NCBI GenBank assembly: GCA_025666215.1
Contig: CP102593.1
Location: 3,857,001 to 3,921,000 of the forward strand
Source: Xanthomonas campestris pv. phormiicola
Lineage (GTDB): Bacteria; Pseudomonadota; Gammaproteobacteria; Xanthomonadales; Xanthomonadaceae
Direction of reading: 5' to 3'
DNA length: 64,000 bases
In this document: positions 42,506 to 51,674 of the stretch, one piece after another
Numbering within the stretch: position 1 is the first letter of the stretch
Layout of the letters: every line of letters starts with the position of its first letter
Program-made: the position numbers and the translations under genes
The notes under the pieces: model-generated
Databases searched by the model: none
What the model was told of the DNA's origin: nothing
What the model saw: only the letters and a program-made list of their open reading frames with translations

Positions 42506-45500
42506 CTAGGGCTGCACGACGCTGATCGTGCCCGGGTTGCTGCGCCCCACCCCGCGCAGGTCGGGACGGTACATGTCCTCGACCAGCGGCGGCGGCACCG
42601 TGTAGGTCCCCGGGGTCACCGCGCGCACCAGGTAGAACACCTGCGCCTTGCTGCCCGATGCCAGGCTCAGCGCGGCCACGTAGCGGTCGTCGCGGAACTC
42701 CTCGTGCTTGACGTCGGCGGCCTCGGAACGGTCGCTGATCTCGATGCCGTCCACCACCACGTCGGCCCACTGCTTGGCGTCGCCCAGGTTGAAGTTCTCG
42801 AGCTCCAGGCCGGCCGGCAGCAGGTCGGTCAGCAGCGCGTCGGGCATGCCCACGTTGGAGGTGATGGTGACGCGCACGATCAGCGCCTCGCCTTCCTTCA
42901 GCGGCCGTGGCGTCCACGGCTTGCCGTCGGTGCCGTACCACTGCCGCTCCACCTTCAGCGTGCTCTCGTCCACCTCCGGCGCCTTGCGCGGGATGCCGGC
43001 GATGTCCAGGCTGGCGTACAGCGGCGCCTCGCCCTGCGGCACAAAGCTGACCCCGCGCGCCAGCTCGGCCTCGCCGAACTGGCGGCCGAACGCCTTGGCC
43101 GCGCCGATCGCCTCGCTGCTGTCGCCGATCGCCAGCTGCCCGGACACCAGCTTGCTCTGGTTGACCAGCAAGGCCTTGCCCATCCGCGCCAGCGCCACCT
43201 GCTCCTGGGTGCTCAGCCACAGCCAGCCGCCGCGGCGGCGCGCGTCGATCTCGCGGCCCAGCGCCACCGCGCGCGCGTCGTACTCGGGCTTGGCCAGGCC
43301 GCGCTCGTGCAGCAGCGCGATCATCAGCGCGTCGTCGCGGATCACGCTGCCGTAGTCGCCGAAGTAAGGCGGGCGGTCGCCGCTGTCCTTGGCGAAGCCG
43401 GCCGCGATCGCCGCTTCGCCGCGCTTCTTGTCGCCCTGCAGCGACAGCGCCACGCCCAGGTGCACCAGCGACAGGCCGGTCAGCGCCTTGCCGCGGTCGT
43501 TGTCGTACAAAGCGCGCAGCGTGCCCAGCGGGGCGCGGTTGACCCGCGCCAGCACGTAGCCGGACCAGGCCTGGTTGGCGAACTTCAGGTTCTCGCGGCG
43601 GTCCTGGCCGTAGAAGTTGTTGCCGCCGGACAGCAGGTCCTCGCTGAGCCGGTTCAAGGCCTTCTGCAGCACGTTGTCGGGCACCGCGAAACCGGCGTCC
43701 TTGGCGTCGAGCAGGAACTCGGCGATGTACGGGGTCAGGCCCGGATTGACGTAACCGTCGTCGCCCCACATCGAGAAGTGGCCGCTGGAGATCTGCATCG
43801 ATGCCAATCGGCCGAACGCGCCTTCCATGCGCTCGCGACGGGTGGCCGCATCCAGGCCCTTGGCGCCGAGCAGCCTGGCGGTGGCGTCGTCGAGCAGCAG
43901 CGCGGCGTAGCCCTTGCTGGTGGTCTGCTCGGCGCAACCGTACGGGTACTCCAGCGCGCCCTGCAGCGCGCTGGCGAACGGGATCGGCGGCAACGCGCTG
44001 ACCAGCATGCGCGCGTTGACCGAACCGGCCATCAGCCCCTCGGCGTCGGCCATGCCCAGCGTCACTGGCGCCAACGGATCCAGCACGCGGGTCTGCGCGC
44101 GCAGCACCGACGGCCACGCCGCGCGCACCGGCAGGTCGTAGCGGCGGTCGACGCTGAAGCCGTTGCCGTCGACCCGCACCCGCACCTTGGCCACGGTATA
44201 GCCCTCCTGCGCCACCAGCGGGAAGCTGAGCGTGGCCTTGCCGTCCTTGCCGAGCTTGGCGCTGCGCGCGTTCTCGGCGATCGCCAGCGGGCCTTCGCCA
44301 TCCACCTGCACCTTGAACTCGCCCGCCTGCCCGGTGAAGTTCTGCACGTCCAGGGTGACCGTGCTGCGGTCGCCCGGCGCCATCACCCGCGGCATGCTGG
44401 CCTCGGCCACGATCGGCGCGCGCACCAGCGTCTCCACGTCGCGGTTGCCGTAGCGCTCGTCCGAATACACCAGCGCCGAGACCCGCAGGGTGCCGTTGAA
44501 GTCGGGCACCGACAGTTGCACCCGCGCGTTGCCCTTGGCATCGAGCTTCACCGAACCGGAGAACAAATCAACGGTCTGCACCCGCGCGGTCGGCCGCTTG
44601 GCCTGCGGCAACGCCGCCAGCGCCATGTCGCCGCCGAAGCGCAGCTTGCCGGTGCCGCCTTCGAAGCTCTCGATCACGCGGCCGTAGATGTCGTAGGAAT
44701 CCACGCCCAGGCGCCGCTGCGCGAAGAACTGCGCGTTGGCGTCGGGCACCGGGAAGCGGGTGATGTTGAGGATGCCCACATCGACCGCGGAGATGGTCAC
44801 GTGCGCCTGCTGGCCGGCCAGTTCCGGCACGCTGACCGTCACCGGCAGCGGCTGCTCCGGACGCATCTGCTTGGGCGCGACCAGGCCCACCGCCACGCGC
44901 CGGGTCTTGCGCTCCATCGGCACGAAGGCCACGCCGACCGCACGCGCCGGGGTGATCTTGCTCGGCGCCGAACCGCCGCGGAACACCAGCGCGGTGACGT
45001 ACACGTCGTGGCGCTCCCAGTCCTTGGTCACCGGGATCTCGAAGCGGCTGCCCGGCTTCACGTCGATGTCCTGCACGTACAGCATCCTGTCGCTCTCGAC
45101 CATCAGCACGCCGGGACCGGCATGCGGCGGGGTCAGGGTGACCTTGAGCGTGTCGCCGGCCTTGTAGCCGGTCTTGTCCAGCGCCAGCTTGACCTTGTCC
45201 GGGCGCGCATCCAGGCCGCGGTTCTCGTCGTTCCAGCTCCAGCCGGCGCGGAACGGATAGCGCGTGGTCAGGCCGGTGGACGGATCGAACACGTCCACCC
45301 GGTACTCGCCCCACTCCACCGGGAAGTCGAACTTGGCCGCGCCGCTGCCGGCATCGACGCTGATGCTCTGCTTGTTCTCGAAGCGGCGGGTGAAGTCGTA
45401 GTCCCAGCGGTTGTCGGTGAACGCCCAGTGGTAGTCGCGCAGCTCGCGCACCAGGGTCACCTTCAGCCCCTTGGCCGGCTGCGGCTTGCCCTGCGCATCG

Positions 45501-47443
45501 ACACGCATCAGTTCGAAGCGCGCATTGGCGTTGGCGTCGGCGCCGTCCTTGTCGTCGAACAGCGGACGCACCCCGACCAGCGCCGGCGCCGGCCACAGCA
45601 CGCGCTTGAGCGTGCGGGTGACGGTGCGCCCGCCGGTCTCGTACACGCTGGCGGAAACCAGCGCGGCGATGGTGCTGGTCGGCTTGGCTTCGTCCGGCAG
45701 CGCCAGGTCCTCGGCGATCTTGCCGTCGGCGCCGAACTCGGTATCGATCACGTCCTTGGCTTCGCGCGGCAACTGCAGCGTCGGGTCGCCGAAGAAATAG
45801 CCCGGCAGCGCTTCCACCGGATGCTGCTCGACCGCCACCGCCAGCTTGGCGGTGAAGCGGTTGCCGTCGGCCGGCGCGCCGTACAGATACGCGGCGGTGG
45901 CCTGCAGCTTGAACGGCTCGCCCGGCTTGAGCGTCTTCTGCGCGCTGTCCAGGTCCAGCTTCATGCGCTCGGGCAGGAATTCCTCGATGCGCAGGGTCAT
46001 GCCCTGCACCGCTTCCTTGCTGGACGGATCGGTGCGGAACTCCACCTGCCAGCGCCCGGTCGGCGCATCGGCGGGAATCAGCTGCTCGAAACTGAAATAG
46101 CCCTGCTCGCCCGGCTGCAGGCGGGTCTCGCGGAAGATCTTGCCGTCGGGCTGCTTCAAACGCAGGAACACCGGTTGCGCGCCCTTGCCGCTGGTCGCCA
46201 CCGGCTTGCCGTCGTTGTCGCGCAGCAGCGCCGACACGCGCACCGTCTCGCCGGGGCGGTACAGGTCGCGGCCGGACCAGGCGAACACGTCGAACCAGGC
46301 GTTCTCGCGCCCGGCCACGGCGAACTCGCTCAGGTCCAGCGCCGGCTGGTTGAACGGCAGCATCGACAGGTCGGTGCCGCTGCGCGCCACCAGCACCTGG
46401 CCGGCGTCGAGCGTGTAGTTCAGCAGCGCGTTGCCGTTGGCGTCGGTCTCGCCCTTCAGGAACAGCTCGCCCTTGGCGTCGAGGATGCGCAGTTCCACCT
46501 TCTTCACCGCCTCGCCGCTCTGCAGCGAGGCGGTATGCACGAACAGCTTGTCCTTGTAGGCGCGCGCGTGCAGGCCGATGTCGCTGACGGTGAAGAACGC
46601 GGTGTCGTATTCGTTCTCGAACCGGCCCGGGCGCTTCATCACCGCGAAGTACAGGCCCGGTTCCTGCAGTTCCTTGATGTCCTGGATCGGCAGATAGGTC
46701 AGCGCGCGCTCGTTCTTATCGCCGCCGAGCACGAAGCGGTTGACGTAGACCGACTCGGCCAGCTGCGAGATCGGGGTGTGGTCGCCGTACTCGCTGTCCA
46801 TCTCCCAGCTGCCGCGGCGGCCGCCGCGCTGGTACTGGGCGAAGAACGCCGGCAGCGCGCCTTCCTTGACCCGCATGAACTCCACGTCCACTTCCGGCAC
46901 GTTGAGCGAGACCACCGGCAGGCCGCGGCTCTCGCGCGCCGGCAGCACGCTGCCCTGCGAGGCGAAGCCGACCGCCGGCTCCAGTTCGCCGGTATAGACC
47001 TTCTGCTTGAGCGGCTTGCCCAGGCGGCTGCCGTCGGCGGCGAGCAGGTCGGCGGAGATCAGCACGGTGTAGTCCTTGGCCGCCTCCACGTACGGATAGC
47101 GCAGGGTCTTGCCGTCGTCGGACAGCGACCAGGCGCTGTCGTCGGTGCCGACCTTCTCCTCGAAGCGCAGCAGCTTGTCGAAGTCCTGGGTGCCGACCAG
47201 CGGCCGCGAGAACTCCAGCGCCAGCGACAGGCCGTCGCGCTTCTGGTCGGGATAGGCGCGAACCAGGCCGAAGCCCTTCATCGCTTCCTTCTGGCCCTTG
47301 ACCGGCTCGCCGCTGGCGTCGGGCAACTGCCCGGATTCGTTGCGCTTGCAGCCGCCCAGGGCCAGCGCCAGGCCCAGCAGCAGGAAGGTGCCCAACAACC
47401 CCGTGCGCAGGAGGCGCCACTGCCGCTTCGAATCCGTGTGCAT
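42506..47443 (-). CDS. alpha-2-macroglobulin family lipoprotein with intact thioester
   Basis: A 1645-residue protein. ATG 47443 gives a lipoprotein signal with lipobox LGGC (Cys32), so the protein is anchored in the envelope. MG-type beta-domains run through the first 1000 residues, then the thioester motif GC1170AEQ in YPYGCAEQTTSKGY. A C-terminal receptor-like domain follows. Bacterial A2Ms trap attacking proteases covalently by this thioester, and are usually encoded beside PBP1C; here pbpC is at 25240-27663. The protein is of normal length for the long A2M class. Confidence 0.93.
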   Translation of the reverse strand: MHTDSKRQWRLLRTGLLGTFLLLGLALALGGCKRNESGQLPDASGEPVKGQKEAMKGFGLVRAYPDQKRDGLSLALEFSRPLVGTQDFDKLLRFEEKVGTDDSAWSLSDDGKTLRYPYVEAAKDYTVLISADLLAADGSRLGKPLKQKVYTGELEPAVGFASQGSVLPARESRGLPVVSLNVPEVDVEFMRVKEGALPAFFAQYQRGGRRGSWEMDSEYGDHTPISQLAESVYVNRFVLGGDKNERALTYLPIQDIKELQEPGLYFAVMKRPGRFENEYDTAFFTVSDIGLHARAYKDKLFVHTASLQSGEAVKKVELRILDAKGELFLKGETDANGNALLNYTLDAGQVLVARSGTDLSMLPFNQPALDLSEFAVAGRENAWFDVFAWSGRDLYRPGETVRVSALLRDNDGKPVATSGKGAQPVFLRLKQPDGKIFRETRLQPGEQGYFSFEQLIPADAPTGRWQVEFRTDPSSKEAVQGMTLRIEEFLPERMKLDLDSAQKTLKPGEPFKLQATAAYLYGAPADGNRFTAKLAVAVEQHPVEALPGYFFGDPTLQLPREAKDVIDTEFGADGKIAEDLALPDEAKPTSTIAALVSASVYETGGRTVTRTLKRVLWPAPALVGVRPLFDDKDGADANANARFELMRVDAQGKPQPAKGLKVTLVRELRDYHWAFTDNRWDYDFTRRFENKQSISVDAGSGAAKFDFPVEWGEYRVDVFDPSTGLTTRYPFRAGWSWNDENRGLDARPDKVKLALDKTGYKAGDTLKVTLTPPHAGPGVLMVESDRMLYVQDIDVKPGSRFEIPVTKDWERHDVYVTALVFRGGSAPSKITPARAVGVAFVPMERKTRRVAVGLVAPKQMRPEQPLPVTVSVPELAGQQAHVTISAVDVGILNITRFPVPDANAQFFAQRRLGVDSYDIYGRVIESFEGGTGKLRFGGDMALAALPQAKRPTARVQTVDLFSGSVKLDAKGNARVQLSVPDFNGTLRVSALVYSDERYGNRDVETLVRAPIVAEASMPRVMAPGDRSTVTLDVQNFTGQAGEFKVQVDGEGPLAIAENARSAKLGKDGKATLSFPLVAQEGYTVAKVRVRVDGNGFSVDRRYDLPVRAAWPSVLRAQTRVLDPLAPVTLGMADAEGLMAGSVNARMLVSALPPIPFASALQGALEYPYGCAEQTTSKGYAALLLDDATARLLGAKGLDAATRRERMEGAFGRLASMQISSGHFSMWGDDGYVNPGLTPYIAEFLLDAKDAGFAVPDNVLQKALNRLSEDLLSGGNNFYGQDRRENLKFANQAWSGYVLARVNRAPLGTLRALYDNDRGKALTGLSLVHLGVALSLQGDKKRGEAAIAAGFAKDSGDRPPYFGDYGSVIRDDALMIALLHERGLAKPEYDARAVALGREIDARRRGGWLWLSTQEQVALARMGKALLVNQSKLVSGQLAIGDSSEAIGAAKAFGRQFGEAELARGVSFVPQGEAPLYASLDIAGIPRKAPEVDESTLKVERQWYGTDGKPWTPRPLKEGEALIVRVTITSNVGMPDALLTDLLPAGLELENFNLGDAKQWADVVVDGIEISDRSEAADVKHEEFRDDRYVAALSLASGSKAQVFYLVRAVTPGTYTVPPPLVEDMYRPDLRGVGRSNPGTISVVQP

Positions 47444-47949
47444 ACGTTCGCTCCGTGAAAGTGGCGCGAGTATAGAACGCCGGCGCGGCGGCGGGAGGGC
47501 CGGCATGGCGATCGCGCACGCGGCGTTCGCCGGCGCCTGGCGGGGCGGTCGCGGACGCTGGCGGGCGGGCGCTGCCGGACCGTGCAGGCGGCGATGTTTT
47601 CTGCGTGCCGGTTACGGGCGGATGGCGGCGGCGCGCAGCGCTGTTGCGTACTCCGGCCGACATGCCACCGTCGGCGCCGGACATCGCCGTGGAAACAGCC
47701 GAGAAGGCAACGGATCACCCCGCCCGGATGCAGTCGGGACTGAAGTCCCTCCCACAGGGCACCCAGTCAGTCAGCCGCTAGTCTTTGTAGGGGCGGCTTC
47801 AGCCGCGACGAGCGGAGCCTGGAATCGCGACGGTTTCGGCAATCGGCCGGGGCTGAAGCTCCTCCTACAGTGCACCCGGTTGGACGGCCGCCAGTCCATG
47901 TGGGAGCGGCTTCAGCCGCGACGAGCGGAACCGCGGGCTCGCCGCCGCC
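47444..47949. other. intergenic region with a cluster of REP-like arms
   Basis: No gene is seen. It holds the A2M promoter region at its left and four single arms of the TTCA-loop repeat family at its right (see 47730-47932). A GC-rich shadow frame at 47298-48503 is not real. Confidence 0.5.
47730..47932. repeat. cluster of four REP-like arms, alternate orientation
   Basis: Arms at about 47730-47757 (GGGACT...AGTCCC type, reverse), 47787-47813 (GCGGC-TTCA-GCCGC), 47850-47873 (reverse, GGGGCTGAAGCTCC) and 47899-47932 (GCGGC-TTCA-GCCGC). They sit downstream of the nucleoside hydrolase and upstream of the A2M gene. Confidence 0.7.
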
Positions 47950-48990
47950 TCAGCGCAGCAAGCGCTGCATGTACAGCGCGATCAGCCGTGGCCGGTCCAG
48001 CGCCAGGCAGACCTGGGCGTTGGCGGCGCCGGGCGCCGCATGGCCGCCCTCCGCCGAGGTGCCGACGGCCGCAGCGCCGCCGGCTGCGCTGGCGCCGGAC
48101 CGCACTTCCCGCGTATACCCTTGGTCGTCGACCGCGATGCGCAGCGGTACGGTCGGGCACAGGCTCGGGTCGAGCAGCTGCGCCACCGGCACCACGTCGA
48201 ACAGGGTCGGGGTGGCGCTGGCCCAGGGCTGGTCGGTGTCGCGCCACTGGTAGTAGAGCTGGGTCAGCGCGTCGGTCAGCGGATCGCCATGCGCGAACAG
48301 CGCCACCCGCTCCGGTTCCTCCAGGGTCACCTGGGTCGCGTCCAGCGGCAGCATCACCAGCGGCACGCCGGCGGCGAACACGCGCTGCGCAGCGCCGATG
48401 TCGGAGACGATGTTGTACTCGGGCGCCGGCGCGCTCGCCGGGCGGTAGCGCGACTTGCCGTAACCGGCGCGCACCGAGCCGCCCATCAGCACCACCTGCC
48501 TGAGCATGGCGAAACCCTGCGGGTCGCGCTGCGACGCGCGCGCCGCATCGGTCAGCGGGCCGAGCACCAGCAAGGTGACCTGGCCGGGATGACGCCGCGC
48601 CTGTGCCAGGATGAAGTCCGCCGCATCCGGCGCGTTGCGCGGCAGCGTGCCCTGCGCCGCCCAGCGCGCCTGGCTGAAGGGGATGCCGCTGGCGGTCTGC
48701 TGGCCGATCGCCAGCGCGATGTCGCTGCGTCCGGCCTGCTGCAACAGCCGCTGCAACAACCGCGCGCGCAGCGTGGTGTCGCCCCAGGCCGAGGCGATGC
48801 CGAGCACGTCCAGTTCCGGACTGCGCAGCAGCAGCGCCAGCGCGAACGCATCGTCGATGTCGTCGCCGATGTCGGTGGACACGACGATCTTCTGCGTCGG
48901 CGTCGCGGCCGGCTGCGCCGCCACAGCCACGACCGGCGCCATGGCCAGCAGCGCCAGCGCCAGCGCCGCCCACCGTTTCAGACAGCGCAT
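47950..48990 (-). CDS. exported nucleoside hydrolase
   Basis: A 346-residue protein with a signal peptide (MRCLKRWAALALALLAMAPVVAVAAQ). The nucleoside-hydrolase calcium site is DIGDDIDDAFAL, followed by GIASAWGDTTLRA, LVLGPLTD and VVLMGGS. The enzyme should split nucleosides into base and ribose in the periplasm. An unusual alanine/glycine-rich segment lies near 300-325. GGGAGGCGCGC gives the ribosome-binding site at ATG 48990. It is 74 bp downstream of a TonB receptor gene, so receptor and enzyme probably form one nucleoside-scavenging unit. Confidence 0.9.
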   Translation of the reverse strand: MRCLKRWAALALALLAMAPVVAVAAQPAATPTQKIVVSTDIGDDIDDAFALALLLRSPELDVLGIASAWGDTTLRARLLQRLLQQAGRSDIALAIGQQTASGIPFSQARWAAQGTLPRNAPDAADFILAQARRHPGQVTLLVLGPLTDAARASQRDPQGFAMLRQVVLMGGSVRAGYGKSRYRPASAPAPEYNIVSDIGAAQRVFAAGVPLVMLPLDATQVTLEEPERVALFAHGDPLTDALTQLYYQWRDTDQPWASATPTLFDVVPVAQLLDPSLCPTVPLRIAVDDQGYTREVRSGASAAGGAAAVGTSAEGGHAAPGAANAQVCLALDRPRLIALYMQRLLR

Positions 48991-49064
48991 GCGCGCCTCC
49001 CATGAAAAGAAACCGCCGGCATGATAGCCGGCGGTCCGTGGTGCATCGCAGTGCAGCGCGCCGA

Positions 49065-51284
49065 TCAGAAATTGGCGCGGAACTGCGCACCGACGATGCG
49101 CGGATCGTTGATGAAGCCGGTGAGGTTGTTGAAGTCGATCGCACCGGTGGCGCGGATCTGGTTGGTGCAGTTGCGGCAGAACACCGACACCTCGTACGCG
49201 CCGGCATCCCAGTTGTAGCCGATCTTGGCGCCGCCTTCGAGCAGCGGCTGGCCGACGAACTCGCGCGAGTCGTACAGGAAGAAGTTGATCTCGCTGCGGT
49301 AGGACCAGTCGGTGTAGAAGAAGAACTCGGCGGCGTCGCCCACCGGGATGCCGTAGCGCAGCGTGGCATTGCCCATCCACTTGGCGGCCTGCGGCAGCAC
49401 GTTGCCGTCGATGATGGCGTTGCCGGCGGCGTTGAGCGGATCGGTCACGGTGCAGGTGCGGCACACGCCGACCGACAGGGTCGGATCCTCGATGCGGGTC
49501 CAGTTGTACGCGCCGCCGAGGGTGACGCGCAGGTTCTGGGTGAGCAGCGCCTCGAAGTCGAACTCGGCGCCGCGCGCCTTGGACTTGTCGGCGTTGAGCA
49601 GGCGCACGTCGTTGGAGGTGCCGCCGACCGCGGTCAGCTGCTGGTTCTTCACCTGGAAATCGTAGATGTCGAAGCTGATCCGCGCGCGCTTGTCGAACAG
49701 GTCGGACTTGATGCCGATCTCGTAGGAGTCCACGGTCTCCGGCGCGGCCACGGTCAGCGGCGCGGTCGCCGACGGCACGCCGAAGCTGGCGCCGCGGAAA
49801 CCGCGCGCGGCGCGGGCATAGACGTTGACGTCGTCGTTGATGGTGTAGGTCGCGCTGAGGTCGCCGGTGACCTTGGAGTTGTCGGTGCTGCCGGTGGACG
49901 GCTCGAGCAGGGTGACGCGGTCCAGCGCCAGCACGTCGAAGGTCTTCTTGTCGTAGGTGTAGCGGATGCCGGCGCGCAGGTCCAGGCGGTCGGTGGCCGC
50001 GTAGTTCAGCGAGCCGAACGCCGCCCACGAGGTGTTGCGCTGGCGGGTCAGCTGGTAGCTGCTGAGGGTGCCGCCGCCCAGGGTGTTGTAGGTGTAGTTC
50101 TCGCCTTCCACCGAATCGTGGAAGTAGTACAGGCCGGCCTGCCAGTTGAGCGGGCCGGCGTACTGCGACTCGGCGCGCAGCTCCTGCGAGTACTGGTCCA
50201 GGTTCTTGATGCCGCCGGCGGTTTCCACCGGGAACGCGATCACGCCCGGGCCGGACGGCGGCGCGAACACCGCGCCGTAGCCGCCGTCGATGTCGCCGCG
50301 GCTGTAGTACTTGCCGATGCCCTCGTAGCCGGTGATCGAGTGCAGCACGATGTCGCCCAGATCCCAGGTCAGGTTGGCGCTGCCGCCGTAGGTCTGCAGT
50401 TCCTGGGTGTTGCCGCCGTCGATGGAGACCTTGTCCGGATCGAAGCCATCGACCAGCTTGTTGCTGCCCGGCTGGAAGATGTTGGCGCGGAACAGCCGCG
50501 CGGTGCCGTCGAGATGGCGCGCATGCGCGTTGAACAGCGCGCTGAAATCCTCGCCCGGCTGGAACAGCAGCTGCACCCGCACCGCCGAGTCGGTGTAGCC
50601 CTCGAACGAACGGTTGTCCACGGTGTTGTCGACCCAGTCGTCGCGGCGCTGGCCCAGCGCCGACACGCGCGCGGCCCACTTGTCGCCCATGGCGATGCTC
50701 AGGCCGGTTTCCATGGTCATGGTGCCGTAGGTGCCGTAGGACAGGCTGGCGTAGCCGTCGTTGGCGCCGATGGTCGGCTTGACCGAGTTGAACTTGACCA
50801 CGCCGGCAGGCGTGTTGCGGCCGAACAGGGTGCCCTGCGGGCCGCGCAGCACTTCCAGGCTCTCCAGGTCGAAGATCGGGAAGCCCTTCAGGAATGCGTT
50901 CTCGGCGACCACGTCGTCGTACACCAGCGACACCGGCTGCGAGGCGTAGGTGTTGAAGTCGGTGTTGCCGTAGCCGCGGATGTAGAAGCGCGGGAACACG
51001 CGGCCGTTGGAGGATTCGACATTGAGGCTGGGCGCCTTGCCGGCCAGTACGCGCACGTCCGAGCCGCTGGTGGCGATCGCGTCCAGGTATTCCGGGCGCA
51101 GCACGCTGGCGGAGATCGGCACGTCCTTGGAATCTTCCGCGCGCCGTTCGGCGGTGACCTTGACCGTGTCCAGGCGGGCGACCCCGTCCGTGCTGTCCGT
51201 CTGCTGGGCGGCGGCGGAGAACGAAAGGGCGGAAACGACGGCGACGGCAAGTGCGCTGGTGCGCAACGACCAACTGGCGGACAT
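49065..51284 (-). CDS. TonB-dependent outer-membrane receptor (probable nucleoside uptake)
   Basis: A 739-residue protein from ATG 51284 with signal peptide MSASWSLRTSALAVAVVSALSF, TonB box near LDTVKVTAERR, a plug with GYGNTDFNTYASQPVSLVYDD and EVLRGPQGTLFGRNTPAGVV, and a beta-barrel ending in the usual C-terminal Phe (QFRANF). It heads an operon with the nucleoside hydrolase at 47950-48990, which suggests a nucleoside or nucleotide cargo, but the substrate is inferred from this neighbour only. The frame extends upstream to 51569 as a shadow. Confidence 0.9.
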   Translation of the reverse strand: MSASWSLRTSALAVAVVSALSFSAAAQQTDSTDGVARLDTVKVTAERRAEDSKDVPISASVLRPEYLDAIATSGSDVRVLAGKAPSLNVESSNGRVFPRFYIRGYGNTDFNTYASQPVSLVYDDVVAENAFLKGFPIFDLESLEVLRGPQGTLFGRNTPAGVVKFNSVKPTIGANDGYASLSYGTYGTMTMETGLSIAMGDKWAARVSALGQRRDDWVDNTVDNRSFEGYTDSAVRVQLLFQPGEDFSALFNAHARHLDGTARLFRANIFQPGSNKLVDGFDPDKVSIDGGNTQELQTYGGSANLTWDLGDIVLHSITGYEGIGKYYSRGDIDGGYGAVFAPPSGPGVIAFPVETAGGIKNLDQYSQELRAESQYAGPLNWQAGLYYFHDSVEGENYTYNTLGGGTLSSYQLTRQRNTSWAAFGSLNYAATDRLDLRAGIRYTYDKKTFDVLALDRVTLLEPSTGSTDNSKVTGDLSATYTINDDVNVYARAARGFRGASFGVPSATAPLTVAAPETVDSYEIGIKSDLFDKRARISFDIYDFQVKNQQLTAVGGTSNDVRLLNADKSKARGAEFDFEALLTQNLRVTLGGAYNWTRIEDPTLSVGVCRTCTVTDPLNAAGNAIIDGNVLPQAAKWMGNATLRYGIPVGDAAEFFFYTDWSYRSEINFFLYDSREFVGQPLLEGGAKIGYNWDAGAYEVSVFCRNCTNQIRATGAIDFNNLTGFINDPRIVGAQFRANF

Positions 51285-51674
51285 GGGGACTCCGGAGTGG
51301 AATGGGCAAGAGCGGGAAGGTGCGCGTCGCCGGCAAGCGATGCCGCGCCGCACCATAATTAACACAAAATACACATGTTGTGCATGTCCCGGTCGCCTAA
51401 ACGTGTTAAGGCTGGACATCATGCAACGCACCGTCACAGGCGCCCTGCAGATGCACCGCTCTGCGAAGCCGCCTCTCCCGAACGTTCTTGAACTCGCGCT
51501 CCGGATTCCCGGTTCGCCGGCGCCCGTGCCCGCCGCGACGACCATGCAGCATCGCGCGGCTTCAGCCACGCCCGCTTACACGCGAAGTACGGTCGCGGCC
51601 GAAGCCGCCCCTACAAAAACAGGACCGGATTTGCGGTGCCATCGCGGCACGGCGATACCGCCGGTGCTGCCGGC
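51285..51674. other. intergenic region with TonB receptor promoter and a degenerate REP arm
   Basis: The left part (51355-51410) is AT-rich, with an inverted repeat TTAACAC (51359-51365)/GTGTTAA (51403-51409) and a smaller CACA-TGT-TGTG, both possible operator elements for the receptor-nucleoside hydrolase operon. A degenerate REP arm lies near 51590-51620. No gene is seen. Confidence 0.4.

Noticed and set aside
42362..47458. 1698-codon plus-strand frame
   Set aside because: It is antisense to the A2M gene, R/H/Q/A-rich, and has no recognisable domain; high GC creates such frames.
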